Shown: piece by piece, positions 27,055-36,541 of the stretch | Numbering within the stretch: position 1 is the first letter of the stretch | Layout: each line of letters opens with the position of its first letter | Source of the DNA: Halopseudomonas sabulinigri | GTDB taxonomy: Bacteria > Pseudomonadota > Gammaproteobacteria > Pseudomonadales > Pseudomonadaceae | Direction: 5' to 3' | Length of the DNA stretch: 64,000 nt | Assembly (NCBI GenBank): GCA_011053055.1 | Contig: DRHT01000031.1 | Location: forward strand, 248,001 to 312,000 | Program-made: the position numbers and the translations under genes | The notes under the pieces: model-generated | Database searches by the model: none | What the model saw: the letters and a program-made list of their open reading frames with translations, nothing else | What the model was told of the DNA's origin: nothing

Positions 27055-28017
27055 TTATTGCGCGCGAGACAGCAGCGTCTGCACGCTGACCAGCCGCACC
27101 CCTTCTTTTGCTTCCAACTCGGGCAAACGCCGCTCAAGAAAGCGCAGGGTTTCCGGATAGGGATGGCCTATCAGCACCGCTGAACCCTGCTTGCGGGCTC
27201 GCGCCAGCACCAGTTTGAACTCGCGTTCCAGGTCAATATCATTGCGCTGGTTATCCAGAAAGATATCACGCGATACGCTCGCCACACCCTTTGCCTGCGC
27301 AGCGAAGGCAGCCTGAGTGTCTTTAGTGGTGCGGCTGTCGACAAAAAACAGTTTGCGCTCACCCAGTCGCGCCATCAGCCAATCCATGCGCTCGCGATCT
27401 GCGGTTAGCTTACTGCCCATGTGATTATTGACGCCCTGAATCGGACTGAAAGCATTTAAGCTGGCTTGCAACTGCGCATCAAAACCCGCGCGCTCCATTT
27501 GTGTGTTTAAGCCGCCCTCACCGATCGCCAGTCCAGCCATATTTTCCATCGGCAGATGCAGCATGACCGGTTTGCCAGCCGCAGCGGCCAGCTGCGCCAG
27601 CGCCTGCGCATTACGAGTAAAAGGCATAATAGCCAAAGCAACCGGCCCCGGCAGGGCGATCACCCGCTCACCCGCTTCACGGTTGTGACCTATGTCATCA
27701 ATGATGATGCTGAGTTTAGGTATTTGAGCGGCAGGCGCGGGCGCTTCAGCAAGCGCTTGCTCGGCAGGTTCGAGCACAATGTCTTCAATTACAAGCGGAT
27801 CAGCTACTGGGACCGGGCACTCCAGCGTTACAGGCAGCGACGGCAAAACCTCTCCCATCGCCCCTGTATCGGTTTGCTCTGCGAGCGGAGCCTCAGCCTC
27901 GGGTGGTTCTTCTTCCGAACAACCAACCAATAACATAGCGCTCAGCAAGACACCTGCAAAGCCCACGCCCAAGCCGCGCGCGCGAATACGCGCAGCCACC
28001 TTAACCAACACCGTCAC
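27055..28017 (-). CDS. Divergent polysaccharide deacetylase family lipoprotein (YibQ-like)
   Basis: The 320-residue protein begins with a lipoprotein signal (hydrophobic core ending LLSAMLLVGC), followed by an acidic Pro/Glu linker to residue 95. The rest is the YibQ-type deacetylase fold: LSIIIDDIGHNREAG, LPGPVALAIMPF, MLHLPMEN and GVNNHMGSKLT, with LIGHPYPETL near the end. The activity in this family is not established; a role in envelope glycan processing is inferred. The start is GTG. It lies 9 bases downstream of ctpA and is probably co-transcribed with envC and ctpA. Confidence 0.88.
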   Translation of the reverse strand: MTVLVKVAARIRARGLGVGFAGVLLSAMLLVGCSEEEPPEAEAPLAEQTDTGAMGEVLPSLPVTLECPVPVADPLVIEDIVLEPAEQALAEAPAPAAQIPKLSIIIDDIGHNREAGERVIALPGPVALAIMPFTRNAQALAQLAAAAGKPVMLHLPMENMAGLAIGEGGLNTQMERAGFDAQLQASLNAFSPIQGVNNHMGSKLTADRERMDWLMARLGERKLFFVDSRTTKDTQAAFAAQAKGVASVSRDIFLDNQRNDIDLEREFKLVLARARKQGSAVLIGHPYPETLRFLERRLPELEAKEGVRLVSVQTLLSRAQ

Positions 28018-28026
28018 CCGCAGAAC

Positions 28027-29307
28027 TTACTGCACGCGATCGCGGGCGATATTCAAACCTTTCAACAAGCTGACCGCCTGGCTCAACTGGTAGTCATCGG
28101 CCAGTGGGCTGTCGCCATGGCTAGTCGATGACGTGGGCCGCTCATTACCACTAGCATTGTTCAAGTGGCCAGCCAGATCGGCCTCGCGATAGCTGATCTC
28201 GCCTTCATCCAACGTTAGGTGCGCACGCTCAACGCGAATATCCGGCACTATGCCCTGCGCCTGAATCGAGCGCCCCTTGGGCGTGTAATAAAGTGCAGTA
28301 GTGAGCTTGAGGCCACTGTCGTTGTTCAGCGGCAGCACTGTCTGTACCGAGCCCTTGCCAAAGCTGTCAGTACCCATGATCACCCCACGCCCCAGATCCT
28401 GCAGCGCGCCGGCGACAATCTCTGACGCAGAAGCCGAGCCGCCATTGATCAGCACCACCAGCGGAACATCGCCAGAGGGATTGTTGCTGGTAGCGCTGAA
28501 GCGCATCTCTGAGTTACTCATGCGACCTTTGGTATAGACGATCAAGCCTTTATCGACGAAGGCATCGACCACTTCAACAGCAGACTGCAGCACGCCGCCA
28601 GGATTATTACGCAGATCCAACACCAAGCCTTTGAGCTCACCATCTGCCTTTAAGCGGTTCAGGCTGGTGCGCACTTCGTCACCGGTATTGATTTGAAACT
28701 GGGTTACCCGCAGGTAAGCGTATCCGGGCTCAAGTAGCTCGGACTTTACGCTCTTGACCTTAATGATCGCGCGTTTCAGCGTCACCTCGAACGGGCGGCC
28801 ATTATTGCGCACCAGGGTCAGACGAATACTAGTGCCTGGATCGCCGCGCATTTTGTCGACGGCATCCATCAGGCTCATACCTTTAACCGGCTGATCGTCG
28901 ATCTTGACGATGAGGTCGCCCGCCTCGATCCCGGCTTCTGCGGCGGGAGTATCATCAATCGGCGACACTACCTTGAGAAAGCCATCCTCCTGTCCTACTT
29001 CAATGCCCAAGCCACCGAAATGGCCTTGCGTCGTATCTTGCAGTCCGGCAAATTCCTCCGGCCCCATATAAGCCGAGTGCGGGTCCAGCCCTTCAAGCAT
29101 CCCGCGGATCGCGTTCTCCAGCAGCGTGGCGTCATCAACCGGCTCGACGTAAGCAGTGCGAATACGCTCGAACACCTCGGCAAAGGTACGCAGATCATTC
29201 AACGGCAGGGGTGCGGCAGCCTCCTGTGGTGCCTCTTGCGCATACACAGGGGCCAGACTGAGACTCAGGCTCAAGCCGGCAACTAACAGACTACGCACTG
29301 CAATCAT
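28027..29307 (-). CDS. ctpA: Carboxy-terminal processing protease CtpA (S41 family)
   Basis: CtpA is a periplasmic serine protease that in P. aeruginosa degrades peptidoglycan endopeptidases. A signal peptide (MIAVRSLLVAGLSLSLSLAP, end VYA) leads into a helical region, then a PDZ domain near residues 95-170 (FGGLGIEVGQEDG) and the protease core with the Ser in GGSASASEIVAGAL and the Lys in GTDSFGKGSVQT. The start at 29,307 is supported by GGGAGAG upstream; an earlier ATG would add 30 residues in front of the signal peptide. envC precedes it, as in P. aeruginosa. Confidence 0.93.
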   Translation of the reverse strand: MIAVRSLLVAGLSLSLSLAPVYAQEAPQEAAAPLPLNDLRTFAEVFERIRTAYVEPVDDATLLENAIRGMLEGLDPHSAYMGPEEFAGLQDTTQGHFGGLGIEVGQEDGFLKVVSPIDDTPAAEAGIEAGDLIVKIDDQPVKGMSLMDAVDKMRGDPGTSIRLTLVRNNGRPFEVTLKRAIIKVKSVKSELLEPGYAYLRVTQFQINTGDEVRTSLNRLKADGELKGLVLDLRNNPGGVLQSAVEVVDAFVDKGLIVYTKGRMSNSEMRFSATSNNPSGDVPLVVLINGGSASASEIVAGALQDLGRGVIMGTDSFGKGSVQTVLPLNNDSGLKLTTALYYTPKGRSIQAQGIVPDIRVERAHLTLDEGEISYREADLAGHLNNASGNERPTSSTSHGDSPLADDYQLSQAVSLLKGLNIARDRVQ

Positions 29308-29375
29308 GTAACTCTCCCAACGCAAGAAAAGCGGACGGCGACTCGGCTGCAACGCAGCCAAAACCACGCATGGCA

Positions 29376-30626
29376 TCATCCCGACAGCATACACCACGCC
29401 AATGGATCGAGCGCCTGACCCTTGTGGCGAATGGCGAAATACAGCGATGGTTCGGATATACCACCACTATTACCGACGGTGGAGATCGGCTCACCTGGCC
29501 GCACCATCGCGCCTACGTCGCGCAGCAACGTCTGATTATGCCCATAAAGACTCAGATAGCCGTTGCCGTGGTCCAGAATCAGTAGCAGGCCTGAGCCCCG
29601 CAGCCAATCGGCGAAGACGACACGGCCGCCATGAATCGCATTGACCTGGGTGCCTACCGGCGCGGCAATCAGCAAACCATCCCACTTTAAACGGGAGTCG
29701 CCGCCACGCTGGCTGCCATAGCGTGACGCAATGCGTCCGCGAACCGGCAGCGGCATTTTTCCGCGTGCCTGTGCGAAGGCCAGGTTGCCCGCTGTCGGCT
29801 GGCCCGGAGTCTGTATTACACCTTGGTTCGCCGTTGATGCTGGCGGCGGGGATGGCATGGCAAGGCTAGTAATAGCTTCATCCAGCTTTTTGATCAGCTT
29901 GTTCAAAGCCGCCCGCTCGGCTTCGCGCGCAGAGAGCTTTTCGGCCTGCGAGCGACTACGCCCCTGCAGCGACGCCAGTAGTTGAGTACGTTTTTGCTGC
30001 TGGGCTTTAACTGCCACTTCGCGCACCGCCAAATCTTCCCGTGCGCTCTGCAATGCCGCCTGCTCGCGTACTATCTCAGCACTGGCGAGCTGAATCTGCT
30101 TGAGGGTATCGTTGAAACGATTGATTTCTTCAACGCGCGCCTGCCCCACGTACTCGTAATAGCGCATCATCCGGGCCATGCGGGCCGGATCGTCCTGATT
30201 CAACAGCACCTTGAGATAGCCCTGCTGGCCGGCCATATAAGCTGCCCGCACTTGCTGCGCTATCTGTTCCTGCTGCGCTGCCAATGAGGCCTGAAGTGCT
30301 TTGGCTTGATCACGCAGATCAAGCAGGCGAGTTTCACCGTCGCGGATCTGCTGCTCAAGTTCGGAGCTTTCGCGCTTCAAGCGCCCGATATCAGTCTCAC
30401 TTTCCTTGAGCTCTGACTCTAGCCCTGAAACTTCTGTTTCCAGACCCTTGAGCATATCTTTGAGGCGCTGAATATCCGCTTGGGTTTTCTCCAAATCAGC
30501 TCGTGCCGCACGCGAATCAGTCTGCTGCGCGTGAGCCGGCAGCGCTACGCAGAGCAGCAGAGCGCTGAACACAGCAGCAGCCAAAGGTCGGCCCATTAAC
30601 CGCACTCGTGTCAACAGCCACTCCAT
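29376..30626 (-). CDS. envC: EnvC-type murein hydrolase activator
   Basis: EnvC activates the septal amidases AmiA/AmiB during division. The 416-residue protein has a signal peptide (end PAHAQ), a long coiled coil (residues 40-235, rich in Glu, Gln, Leu and Arg) and a C-terminal LytM domain from about 290. In the LytM domain the first metal ligand is replaced (LKWDG instead of H-x-G-x-D) and the last HxH is LYF, so it should lack peptidase activity, as in true EnvC. GGAGGG lies before the ATG. ctpA follows after 68 bases. Confidence 0.92.
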   Translation of the reverse strand: MEWLLTRVRLMGRPLAAAVFSALLLCVALPAHAQQTDSRAARADLEKTQADIQRLKDMLKGLETEVSGLESELKESETDIGRLKRESSELEQQIRDGETRLLDLRDQAKALQASLAAQQEQIAQQVRAAYMAGQQGYLKVLLNQDDPARMARMMRYYEYVGQARVEEINRFNDTLKQIQLASAEIVREQAALQSAREDLAVREVAVKAQQQKRTQLLASLQGRSRSQAEKLSAREAERAALNKLIKKLDEAITSLAMPSPPPASTANQGVIQTPGQPTAGNLAFAQARGKMPLPVRGRIASRYGSQRGGDSRLKWDGLLIAAPVGTQVNAIHGGRVVFADWLRGSGLLLILDHGNGYLSLYGHNQTLLRDVGAMVRPGEPISTVGNSGGISEPSLYFAIRHKGQALDPLAWCMLSG

Positions 30627-30658
30627 TGGCCCTGCCCTCCATTCAAGATAAACAAGCT

Positions 30659-32194
30659 TCAGAGCCGCGTCACAATCGAGCGGCCGGTCATTTCTTCTGG
30701 CTGAGGCAAACCCAGCAGTGTCAGTACCGTTGGCGCCACATCGGACAGTATCCCGCCATCACGCAGCTCTACAGCACGTGGGCCTACGTAAACAAAAGGC
30801 ACCGGCTCGCAGGTGTGCGCAGTGTGCGCCTGGCCGGTTGAGTCGTCTGCCATCTGCTCGACGTTGCCGTGATCGGCGGTAATCAGCGCCTCGCCACCGA
30901 CGTTATCTAGCGCCGCGGCAATACGGCCGATGCACTCATCCAGACACTCTACCGCTGCAACGGCGGCGTCGAACACGCCAGTATGGCCGACCATATCGCC
31001 ATTCGCGTAGTTAACAATAATTACGTCATAACGCTGCTGCTCAATCGCCTCGACAATACGATCGGTCACTTCAGGGGCACTCATTTCTGGCTGCAGGTCA
31101 TAAGTAGCCACCTGTGGCGAAGGAATCAAAATGCGCTCCTCACCTTCAAACGGCTCCTCGCGTCCGCCAGAGAAGAAAAAAGTTACGTGGGCGTATTTCT
31201 CAGTTTCAGCGATGCGCAGCTGGGTCTTACCCTGCTTCGCTAGATACTCACCCAGCACGTTATTGAGTGATTCCGGCGCATAGGCGAAGGGCGCAGGTAT
31301 AGTGGCAGCGTAGCGCGTTAACATGACGAAACCAGCCATGTTAAGTTCGCGCGAGCGCGCAAAGCCGTTGAAGCCCGGCTCAACAAAAGCGCGGCTTAGC
31401 TCACGGGCACGATCGGCACGGAAGTTCATGAACACCACCGCATCGCCATCTTCAACCCGCACAGCCTCGCCAATACTCGTCGCTTTAACAAATTCGTCGT
31501 TTTCACCGCGCTCGTAGGCTGCATTCAGCGCGTCAGCGGCGGTCGGCGCAGAGAACTCGCCCTGCCCCTCGCTGATCAAACGGTAAGCGGCTTCAACTCG
31601 GTCCCAGCGGTTATCGCGGTCCATCGCAAAGTAACGACCAATCAGGCTGGCCGTGCGACCTTTACCCAAGCGAGCGTAGGTGTCTTCCATAAATTGCAGT
31701 GACGGCGCAGCACTTCTTGGCGGCGTATCACGCCCATCCAAAAAACCGTGTACATATATGTGTTGAGCACCGCGCTTGGCCGCCAGCTCGACCATGGCCG
31801 CCAAATGCGCTTCATGGCTATGCACTCCGCCCGGCGATAACAAACCCATGATGTGCACTGCGCGCCCGGCACTCACCGCGCTATCCACCGCGGCGCAGAT
31901 AGTTTTATTAGTAAAGAAGTCACCATCAGTGATCGCCTTGGTAACGCGGGTGAAATCTTGATACACCACGCGCCCGGCGCCGAGGTTCATGTGGCCAACT
32001 TCGGAATTGCCCATTTGCCCATCCGGCAGCCCCACGTCCATACCCGAGCCTGACACCAGTGTGTGCGGAGCGTTAGCCCACAGCTTGTCCCAAACCGGGG
32101 TATTGGCCGCCATGATGGCATTGGATTCCGGTGATTCGCTGTGACCGAAACCATCGAGAATCATGAGCACTACGGGCTTTGGGGCTACTGTCAT
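30659..32194 (-). CDS. gpmI: Phosphoglycerate mutase, 2,3-bisphosphoglycerate-independent
   Basis: GpmI interconverts 3- and 2-phosphoglycerate using two Mn ions. The 511-residue enzyme shows [10 protein letters not shown] (first metal Asp), the phosphoserine motif [14 protein letters not shown], and the second metal cluster [11 protein letters not shown] near residue 437. The ATG at 32,194 gives the family length of 510-515. It lies upstream of envC by 32 bases and diverges from the rhodanese gene; the 246-base gap between them must hold both promoters. Confidence 0.97.
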   Translation of the reverse strand: MTVAPKPVVLMILDGFGHSESPESNAIMAANTPVWDKLWANAPHTLVSGSGMDVGLPDGQMGNSEVGHMNLGAGRVVYQDFTRVTKAITDGDFFTNKTICAAVDSAVSAGRAVHIMGLLSPGGVHSHEAHLAAMVELAAKRGAQHIYVHGFLDGRDTPPRSAAPSLQFMEDTYARLGKGRTASLIGRYFAMDRDNRWDRVEAAYRLISEGQGEFSAPTAADALNAAYERGENDEFVKATSIGEAVRVEDGDAVVFMNFRADRARELSRAFVEPGFNGFARSRELNMAGFVMLTRYAATIPAPFAYAPESLNNVLGEYLAKQGKTQLRIAETEKYAHVTFFFSGGREEPFEGEERILIPSPQVATYDLQPEMSAPEVTDRIVEAIEQQRYDVIIVNYANGDMVGHTGVFDAAVAAVECLDECIGRIAAALDNVGGEALITADHGNVEQMADDSTGQAHTAHTCEPVPFVYVGPRAVELRDGGILSDVAPTVLTLLGLPQPEEMTGRSIVTRL

Positions 32195-32440
32195 ACAGAA
32201 TTAACTCACAGGTTGAATTGGGCGAAGAGGACCACAGCCAACCAGGGCTGCGCCAGGCGACAAAATCAGAGCCACAGTTTACTTGGCGAGCCCCCAGCTG
32301 TCATGCTCGGCTCCGCCTCAGCCAAACGGAGGCTTAGCGGCACGCCGCAACCGTTTTTATTTCCGCCGGACCAGCGCTCGCTCCTAGAGGCCAGCCTTGG
32401 TGTATACTCGCCCCCTTTATCGATTTCGGAAGCATCTCCA

Positions 32441-32863
32441 ATGCAGTTTCTCCAACACTTGATTGAATTCATCAGCGCTCATTATCTGCTGACCACCGCA
32501 TTCCTTGTGGTACTTGGCTTGCTACTGTTCACCGAAGGGCGCAAATCCGGCACGGCTGTTAGCACTCAGCAAGCGACTACCATGATCAACCGCGAAAACG
32601 CCGTAGTGGTGGATTTGCGCTCAAAGAAAGACTTTGCGACCGGGCATATCGTCGACGCACTTAACATTCCGTTCGACAGCCTCACCACTCGCCTCAGCGA
32701 ATTGGATAAGCACAAAGGCAAGCCCTTGCTTTTGGTTTGCGCGGCAGGCCAACACGCCGGGGGTTGCGCCAAGCAACTCAAAGCAGCCGGGCACGAGAAT
32801 GTAGCCCGCCTGTCTGGTGGCATTGGCAGCTGGCGCGCGGACAACCTTCCGCTGGTGAAATAA
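32441..32863 (+). CDS. Membrane-anchored rhodanese-like sulfurtransferase (140 aa)
   Basis: The protein has one N-terminal membrane helix (residues 14-31) and a single rhodanese domain. The active loop contains a catalytic Cys in LLVCAAGQHAGGCA, and the family DLRSKKDFATGHI is present near residue 60. The ATG at 32,441, preceded by GGAAG, is chosen because the membrane helix begins there. A TATACT at 32,403-32,408 may be the -10. grxC follows after one base, as in P. aeruginosa (rhodanese-grxC-secB). Its sulfur acceptor is unknown. Confidence 0.9.
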   Translation: MQFLQHLIEFISAHYLLTTAFLVVLGLLLFTEGRKSGTAVSTQQATTMINRENAVVVDLRSKKDFATGHIVDALNIPFDSLTTRLSELDKHKGKPLLLVCAAGQHAGGCAKQLKAAGHENVARLSGGIGSWRADNLPLVK

Positions 32864-32864
32864 C

Positions 32865-33122
32865 ATGGCCAAAGTCGTTATCTACAGCAGCAATTATTGC
32901 CCGTTCTGTATTCGTGCCAAGCAGCTGCTCGACAAAAAGCGCGCGGATTACAAAGAGATCAGCGTCGATGGAAGACCGGCTATCCGCTCTGAAATGACCC
33001 GCCTGGCCGGTGGTCGCACGTCGGTCCCGCAAATCTGGATCGGCGACACCTATATCGGTGGCTGCGACGAGCTGTTTGCCTGCGAGCGTGCTGGACAACT
33101 GAACGGCCTGCTGGCAGGGTAA
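32865..33122 (+). CDS. grxC: Glutaredoxin 3 (GrxC)
   Basis: This 85-residue glutaredoxin reduces disulfides with glutathione. The active site is CPFC (in NYCPFCIRAKQLL, where many relatives have CPYC), and the GSH-binding TSVPQIWIGDTYIGGCDEL is complete. It follows the rhodanese gene by one base, so translation is coupled, and secB follows after 61 bases. Confidence 0.95.
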   Translation: MAKVVIYSSNYCPFCIRAKQLLDKKRADYKEISVDGRPAIRSEMTRLAGGRTSVPQIWIGDTYIGGCDELFACERAGQLNGLLAG

Positions 33123-33183
33123 TCAGCCAGATGTATACAACGCTTTAAACCACACTAACGAGCATTTTAAATAGGGACCGAGC

Positions 33184-33672
33184 ATGGCCGACGAAAACCA
33201 GAATAATCAAGCCGCCAACGGCGCAGCCAGCCAGCCGCAGTTCAGCCTGCAGCGCATCTACGTCAAGGATATCTCTTTCGAGTCACCCAAGGCGCCAAGC
33301 GTATTCCAGACCCAGTGGAATCCGCAGGTCAATCTCGATCTGAACACCCGTAACACCCAGCTGCAGGAAGGCATGTACGAAGTCGTGCTGACCCTGAATG
33401 CGACTGTGACCAACGGCGAAAATGAAACCACCTTCATCGCCGAAGTGCAGCAGGCTGGTATCTTCGCTATCAATGGCCTGGATGAAGCAGCACTGCGTCA
33501 CACGCTGGGTGCGTTCTGCCCTAACATTCTGTTCCCTTACGCACGTGAGGCTATCGACAATTTGGTTCTGCGTGGCAGCTTCCCTCCGCTGATGCTGTCA
33601 CCGGTCAACTTCGACGCGCTTTACGCTCAAGCAGAGCAGCGCCGCACCGAAGAAGCCGCCGGTACCGCCTGA
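33184..33672 (+). CDS. secB: Protein-export chaperone SecB
   Basis: SecB is a cytosolic tetrameric chaperone that keeps preproteins unfolded and hands them to SecA. The 162 residues include the family core [19 protein letters not shown], the [15 protein letters not shown] strand, GIF/NGL segments and [27 protein letters not shown] lies before the ATG. After it, 170 bases without a gene lead to dsbB. Confidence 0.97.
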   Translation: MADENQNNQAANGAASQPQFSLQRIYVKDISFESPKAPSVFQTQWNPQVNLDLNTRNTQLQEGMYEVVLTLNATVTNGENETTFIAEVQQAGIFAINGLDEAALRHTLGAFCPNILFPYAREAIDNLVLRGSFPPLMLSPVNFDALYAQAEQRRTEEAAGTA

Positions 33673-33842
33673 TCGACTGGGAGTGGTGCTGTCCTACGCC
33701 AGCGCGGGGCGCGCCACACCTTTTATCCCCGCTCGCCATCGCCTGCAAAAACCAACTCACAGAAACCGACTTTTGCCTTGTGCGCCATACAGCGCATGCT
33801 CTAAGGTAGGCAACCGCAATTTTGCAGAAGACGGAATATCGC

Positions 33843-34352
33843 ATGACCCTGCCTGCCTCACGCCCCCTTTATCTACTTGCCTTCATTGTCTGTGTGCTTC
33901 TAATGGGCACTGCCTTGTATCTGGAGCACGTGGTCGGCCTTGAGCCTTGCCCGCTGTGCATAATCCAGCGCGTGGCGGTCATCCTGATCGGGCTATTATG
34001 CCTTGCCGCAGTGCTGCACAACCCCAAGCCCCGCAACGGCAAACGTACTGGAGCCCGCATATACGGGGCACTTACTTTGGCCCTCAGCCTGTTTGGCGGT
34101 GCCACTGCCGCACGCCAGGTCTGGCTGCAGCACCTGCCCGCCGATGAACTGCCAACGTGTATGCTGCCGTTGGATTACATGCTGAAAGAACTGCCCTTTG
34201 AGGAGACTCTCAGCTTGGTGTTCAGCGGCACCGCCGACTGTGCTGAAGTGACCTGGACATTCCTCGGTCTGAGCATCGCCGAAGGCACGCTAATCGCATT
34301 CGTTTGTTTTGGCGTATTTGGCTTAATGCAAGTTGTCCGCAGAATCGATTGA
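33843..34352 (+). CDS. dsbB: Disulfide bond formation protein B (DsbB/DsbH)
   Basis: DsbB reoxidises DsbA and passes electrons to quinone in the inner membrane. The 169-residue protein has four membrane helices (about 10-28, 45-62, 73-90, 142-162). The first redox pair is CPLC in LEPCPLCIIQR, the second consists of the Cys in PTCMLP and the Cys in TADCAE. The start at 33,843 is preferred over one seven codons upstream, because the first helix then sits normally. The position next to algQ matches P. aeruginosa dsbH (PA5256), so the gene may deserve that name. Confidence 0.92.
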   Translation: MTLPASRPLYLLAFIVCVLLMGTALYLEHVVGLEPCPLCIIQRVAVILIGLLCLAAVLHNPKPRNGKRTGARIYGALTLALSLFGGATAARQVWLQHLPADELPTCMLPLDYMLKELPFEETLSLVFSGTADCAEVTWTFLGLSIAEGTLIAFVCFGVFGLMQVVRRID

Positions 34353-34370
34353 CTCCCAGAGGAGCAGCCC

Positions 34371-34892
34371 GTGAACAAGCTATTAATCCTGTTGTTATGC
34401 TTCACATTGGCCAGTTGTGCTAGCCCGGACGTTGAGCAATACACCCAGCAGACGCCAAAACTGTCGCTGCAGGATTACCTTAACGGCGACCTCGAGGCCT
34501 GGGGTATGTTCCAGGATCGCAGCGGCGACGTCATAAAGCGTTTTCACGTCAAGATGACCGGCACATGGAAAGGCGACACCGGCACACTGGACGAGCGTTT
34601 CACCTATTCCGACGGTAGCACCGAACGTCGCGTCTGGACGTTAACCCTTCAGCCAGATGGCAGCTGGCAAGGCACCGCTGATGATGTTGAAGGCACTGCC
34701 ATTGGCATGCTCGCCGGTAACGCCTTCCATTGGCGCTACACGCTGCGCCTGCCAGTAGACGGCCGCACTTGGCTGGTCGACCTCGACGACCGTATGTACC
34801 TGATCGACGAAAACGTCATGCTCAACCGCGCGGTCATGAGCAAATGGGGAATTAATCTCGGCAGCATTACACTCAGCTTTTATAAACCTTGA
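34371..34892 (+). CDS. DUF3833 family lipoprotein
   Basis: A short lipoprotein signal (hydrophobic LLILLLCFTLASC) is followed by a beta-rich domain of the DUF3833 family: LSLQDYLNGDLEAWGMFQDR, GTLDERFTYSDG and the end NRAVMSKWGINLGSITLSF. It is probably attached to an envelope membrane; the function is unknown. The GTG start is supported by AGAGGAG about 6 bases upstream. It follows dsbB by 18 bases and precedes algQ by 93, probably on one transcript. Confidence 0.85.
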   Translation: MNKLLILLLCFTLASCASPDVEQYTQQTPKLSLQDYLNGDLEAWGMFQDRSGDVIKRFHVKMTGTWKGDTGTLDERFTYSDGSTERRVWTLTLQPDGSWQGTADDVEGTAIGMLAGNAFHWRYTLRLPVDGRTWLVDLDDRMYLIDENVMLNRAVMSKWGINLGSITLSFYKP

Positions 34893-34985
34893 AGCACAGC
34901 CATCGAGTGGCCTATTCTGTTGCGACAGAGACACCCGATACACCCACATAGCCGGTGCGCCGGCACAAGTACGACGAGGTGGAAG

Positions 34986-35459
34986 ATGCTGGACAGTTGC
35001 ACAAACTCTCAGGAGCGCTGGGGCGGCGTTCACCAGCTAATAGACCGCTGGCTTGCCGAGCGCAAGCAGCTAGTAGTCACTCACACCCAGCTGCGCAAGC
35101 GCCAGGCGCCAACCAGCGCCCCAGACAACGAACTCGCTGCGTTCTGCGATGCCTTGGTCGACTACCTTTCGGCTGGGCACTTTGAAATCTACGAGCAGCT
35201 GATGCGTGAAGCGGAAGACTTTAAGGACCAGCGGGGCATTGACCTCGCCCACCAGGTTTACCCGCGCATCGAAACCATTACCCGTGAGGCGGTCACGTTC
35301 AACGATACCTACGGCCAGCCGGATTGCGGCGTCGAAGAAGACACCATGCAAACTCGCCTACAGCACCTTGGCGGCCTGCTGCATGAGCGCTTTGAGCTGG
35401 AAGACTGCCTGATCGAAGTACTGCACACCGCTCACAAGGACATGCTCAGCACCGTCTGA
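34986..35459 (+). CDS. algQ: Rsd/AlgQ family anti-sigma-70 factor
   Basis: AlgQ (Rsd) binds region 4 of sigma-70 and shifts RNA polymerase use; in P. aeruginosa it also promotes alginate and siderophore production. The 157-residue helical protein matches the family: [59 protein letters not shown]. The ATG at 34,986 is chosen with GAGGTGGA just before it. The next gene is algP, the same neighbour as in P. aeruginosa. Confidence 0.93.
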   Translation: MLDSCTNSQERWGGVHQLIDRWLAERKQLVVTHTQLRKRQAPTSAPDNELAAFCDALVDYLSAGHFEIYEQLMREAEDFKDQRGIDLAHQVYPRIETITREAVTFNDTYGQPDCGVEEDTMQTRLQHLGGLLHERFELEDCLIEVLHTAHKDMLSTV

Positions 35460-35475
35460 GCCACAGGAAACGCCA

Positions 35476-36015
35476 GTGACCAGCACCGACAACAGCACCA
35501 AGGCTCCCAAAGCCGGCGACAAAGTATCCAATCCTCTGCACCTGCTGCAGACCCTGACCAGAACACTGAATGAGCATCTCGCCAGTGCCTGCAACCAGGC
35601 CGAGCAGGATGCACAAAAAGTAATGGACAAGCTGCAGCGCCAGCAGGAAAAGCTTGAACTCAAGCTCAGCCAGACGCAGCAAAAACTGGCTGCCCGTGAG
35701 ACCGAGCAACCCGACAAGCCCGCTAACAAAACGCGTAAGAAATTAGGCGAACTGGAAGCCGCGAAACTCGAACTGCATGAAGCCCGCCAGAAGGCAGAAA
35801 GCTACATCAAGCAGTTAAACAGCGACGTGCGCCAGACACTGCGGCTAGCCAAAGGGCTTGAGCGTATTGACAGCCAGGTCGGCCAAGCCCTGGAGAAACG
35901 CGATACCCCCGCACCAGCGGCCAAACCGCGCGCCCGTCGCCCCGCGACGCCACGCCACAATACAAAACCCACGCGCGCGCGCAAGCCGAAAACCACTACA
36001 CCGCCGGCGAACTAA
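35476..36015 (+). CDS. algP: AlgP-like protein with short basic tail
   Basis: The first 140 residues form an acidic/basic coiled coil rich in Gln, Lys and Glu. The C-terminal 38 residues (142-179) are Ala, Pro, Arg, Lys and Thr only (PAPAAKPRARRP and similar). This matches P. aeruginosa AlgP (AlgR3), whose histone-H1-like tail has dozens of KPAA repeats and binds DNA; here the tail is short and irregular. The GTG start has CAGGAAAC before it and the gene follows algQ by 16 bases. The last 20 bases overlap the convergent TIGR02444 gene. Confidence 0.82.
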   Translation: MTSTDNSTKAPKAGDKVSNPLHLLQTLTRTLNEHLASACNQAEQDAQKVMDKLQRQQEKLELKLSQTQQKLAARETEQPDKPANKTRKKLGELEAAKLELHEARQKAESYIKQLNSDVRQTLRLAKGLERIDSQVGQALEKRDTPAPAAKPRARRPATPRHNTKPTRARKPKTTTPPAN

Positions 36016-36490
36016 AACAAGTAATCGCGGCTGCATACTGCTCTAGCAGACTCTGCAGCCGCGTATCCTCCTCGATACCTCTCTGCGCCACAGACAACGC
36101 CCACAGTTGATCCAGCAGTGCCACCGCCTGCGACGCAGATAGATCCTCTGCGTATTTCTGCAAACGCCCCAACTGCAATAACTCAGCGCCCAACTCAACC
36201 GCTTTAACCTGTTGGTATAGCGTTTGGGCTTCAACATCCGGCTTTAGATTGCGGCGCACCAGGCGCAAAGGTGCAACTATCTGCTGCTGCCAAGGCAACT
36301 GCTGCGCCACCAAGCGAGGCAGCTGCCCCGATGGCAAACTACGCCCGCACGACCAGAGCCAACCGGTCGTCAGCAATAGCAAAACGTCCAACTCAAACTC
36401 ATCTTGCAGGGCCACCAGGCTCGGCATTACGCCGGGCTGGCGATAACAATCCAGCGCCCACTCAGTCAAGCCGTTACGATCTTCACTCAT
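35996..36490 (-). CDS. TIGR02444/DUF2390 family protein (164 aa)
   Basis: A small all-helical cytosolic protein of unknown function, common next to the YheS-type ABC ATPase in Pseudomonas. The family start is recognisable in LTEWALDCYRQPGVMPSLVALQDEFELDVLLLL (here cited as two halves around the MPSL bend). It is transcribed divergently from the ABC-F gene, with 51 bases between the starts, and its 3' end overlaps algP by 20 bases. Confidence 0.83.
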   Translation of the reverse strand: MSEDRNGLTEWALDCYRQPGVMPSLVALQDEFELDVLLLLTTGWLWSCGRSLPSGQLPRLVAQQLPWQQQIVAPLRLVRRNLKPDVEAQTLYQQVKAVELGAELLQLGRLQKYAEDLSASQAVALLDQLWALSVAQRGIEEDTRLQSLLEQYAAAITCFSSPAV

Positions 36491-36541
36491 TCATCTCTCC
36501 CGCTGCTCACAGCAGCATGGCGCGCTGATATACTCCGCCGC

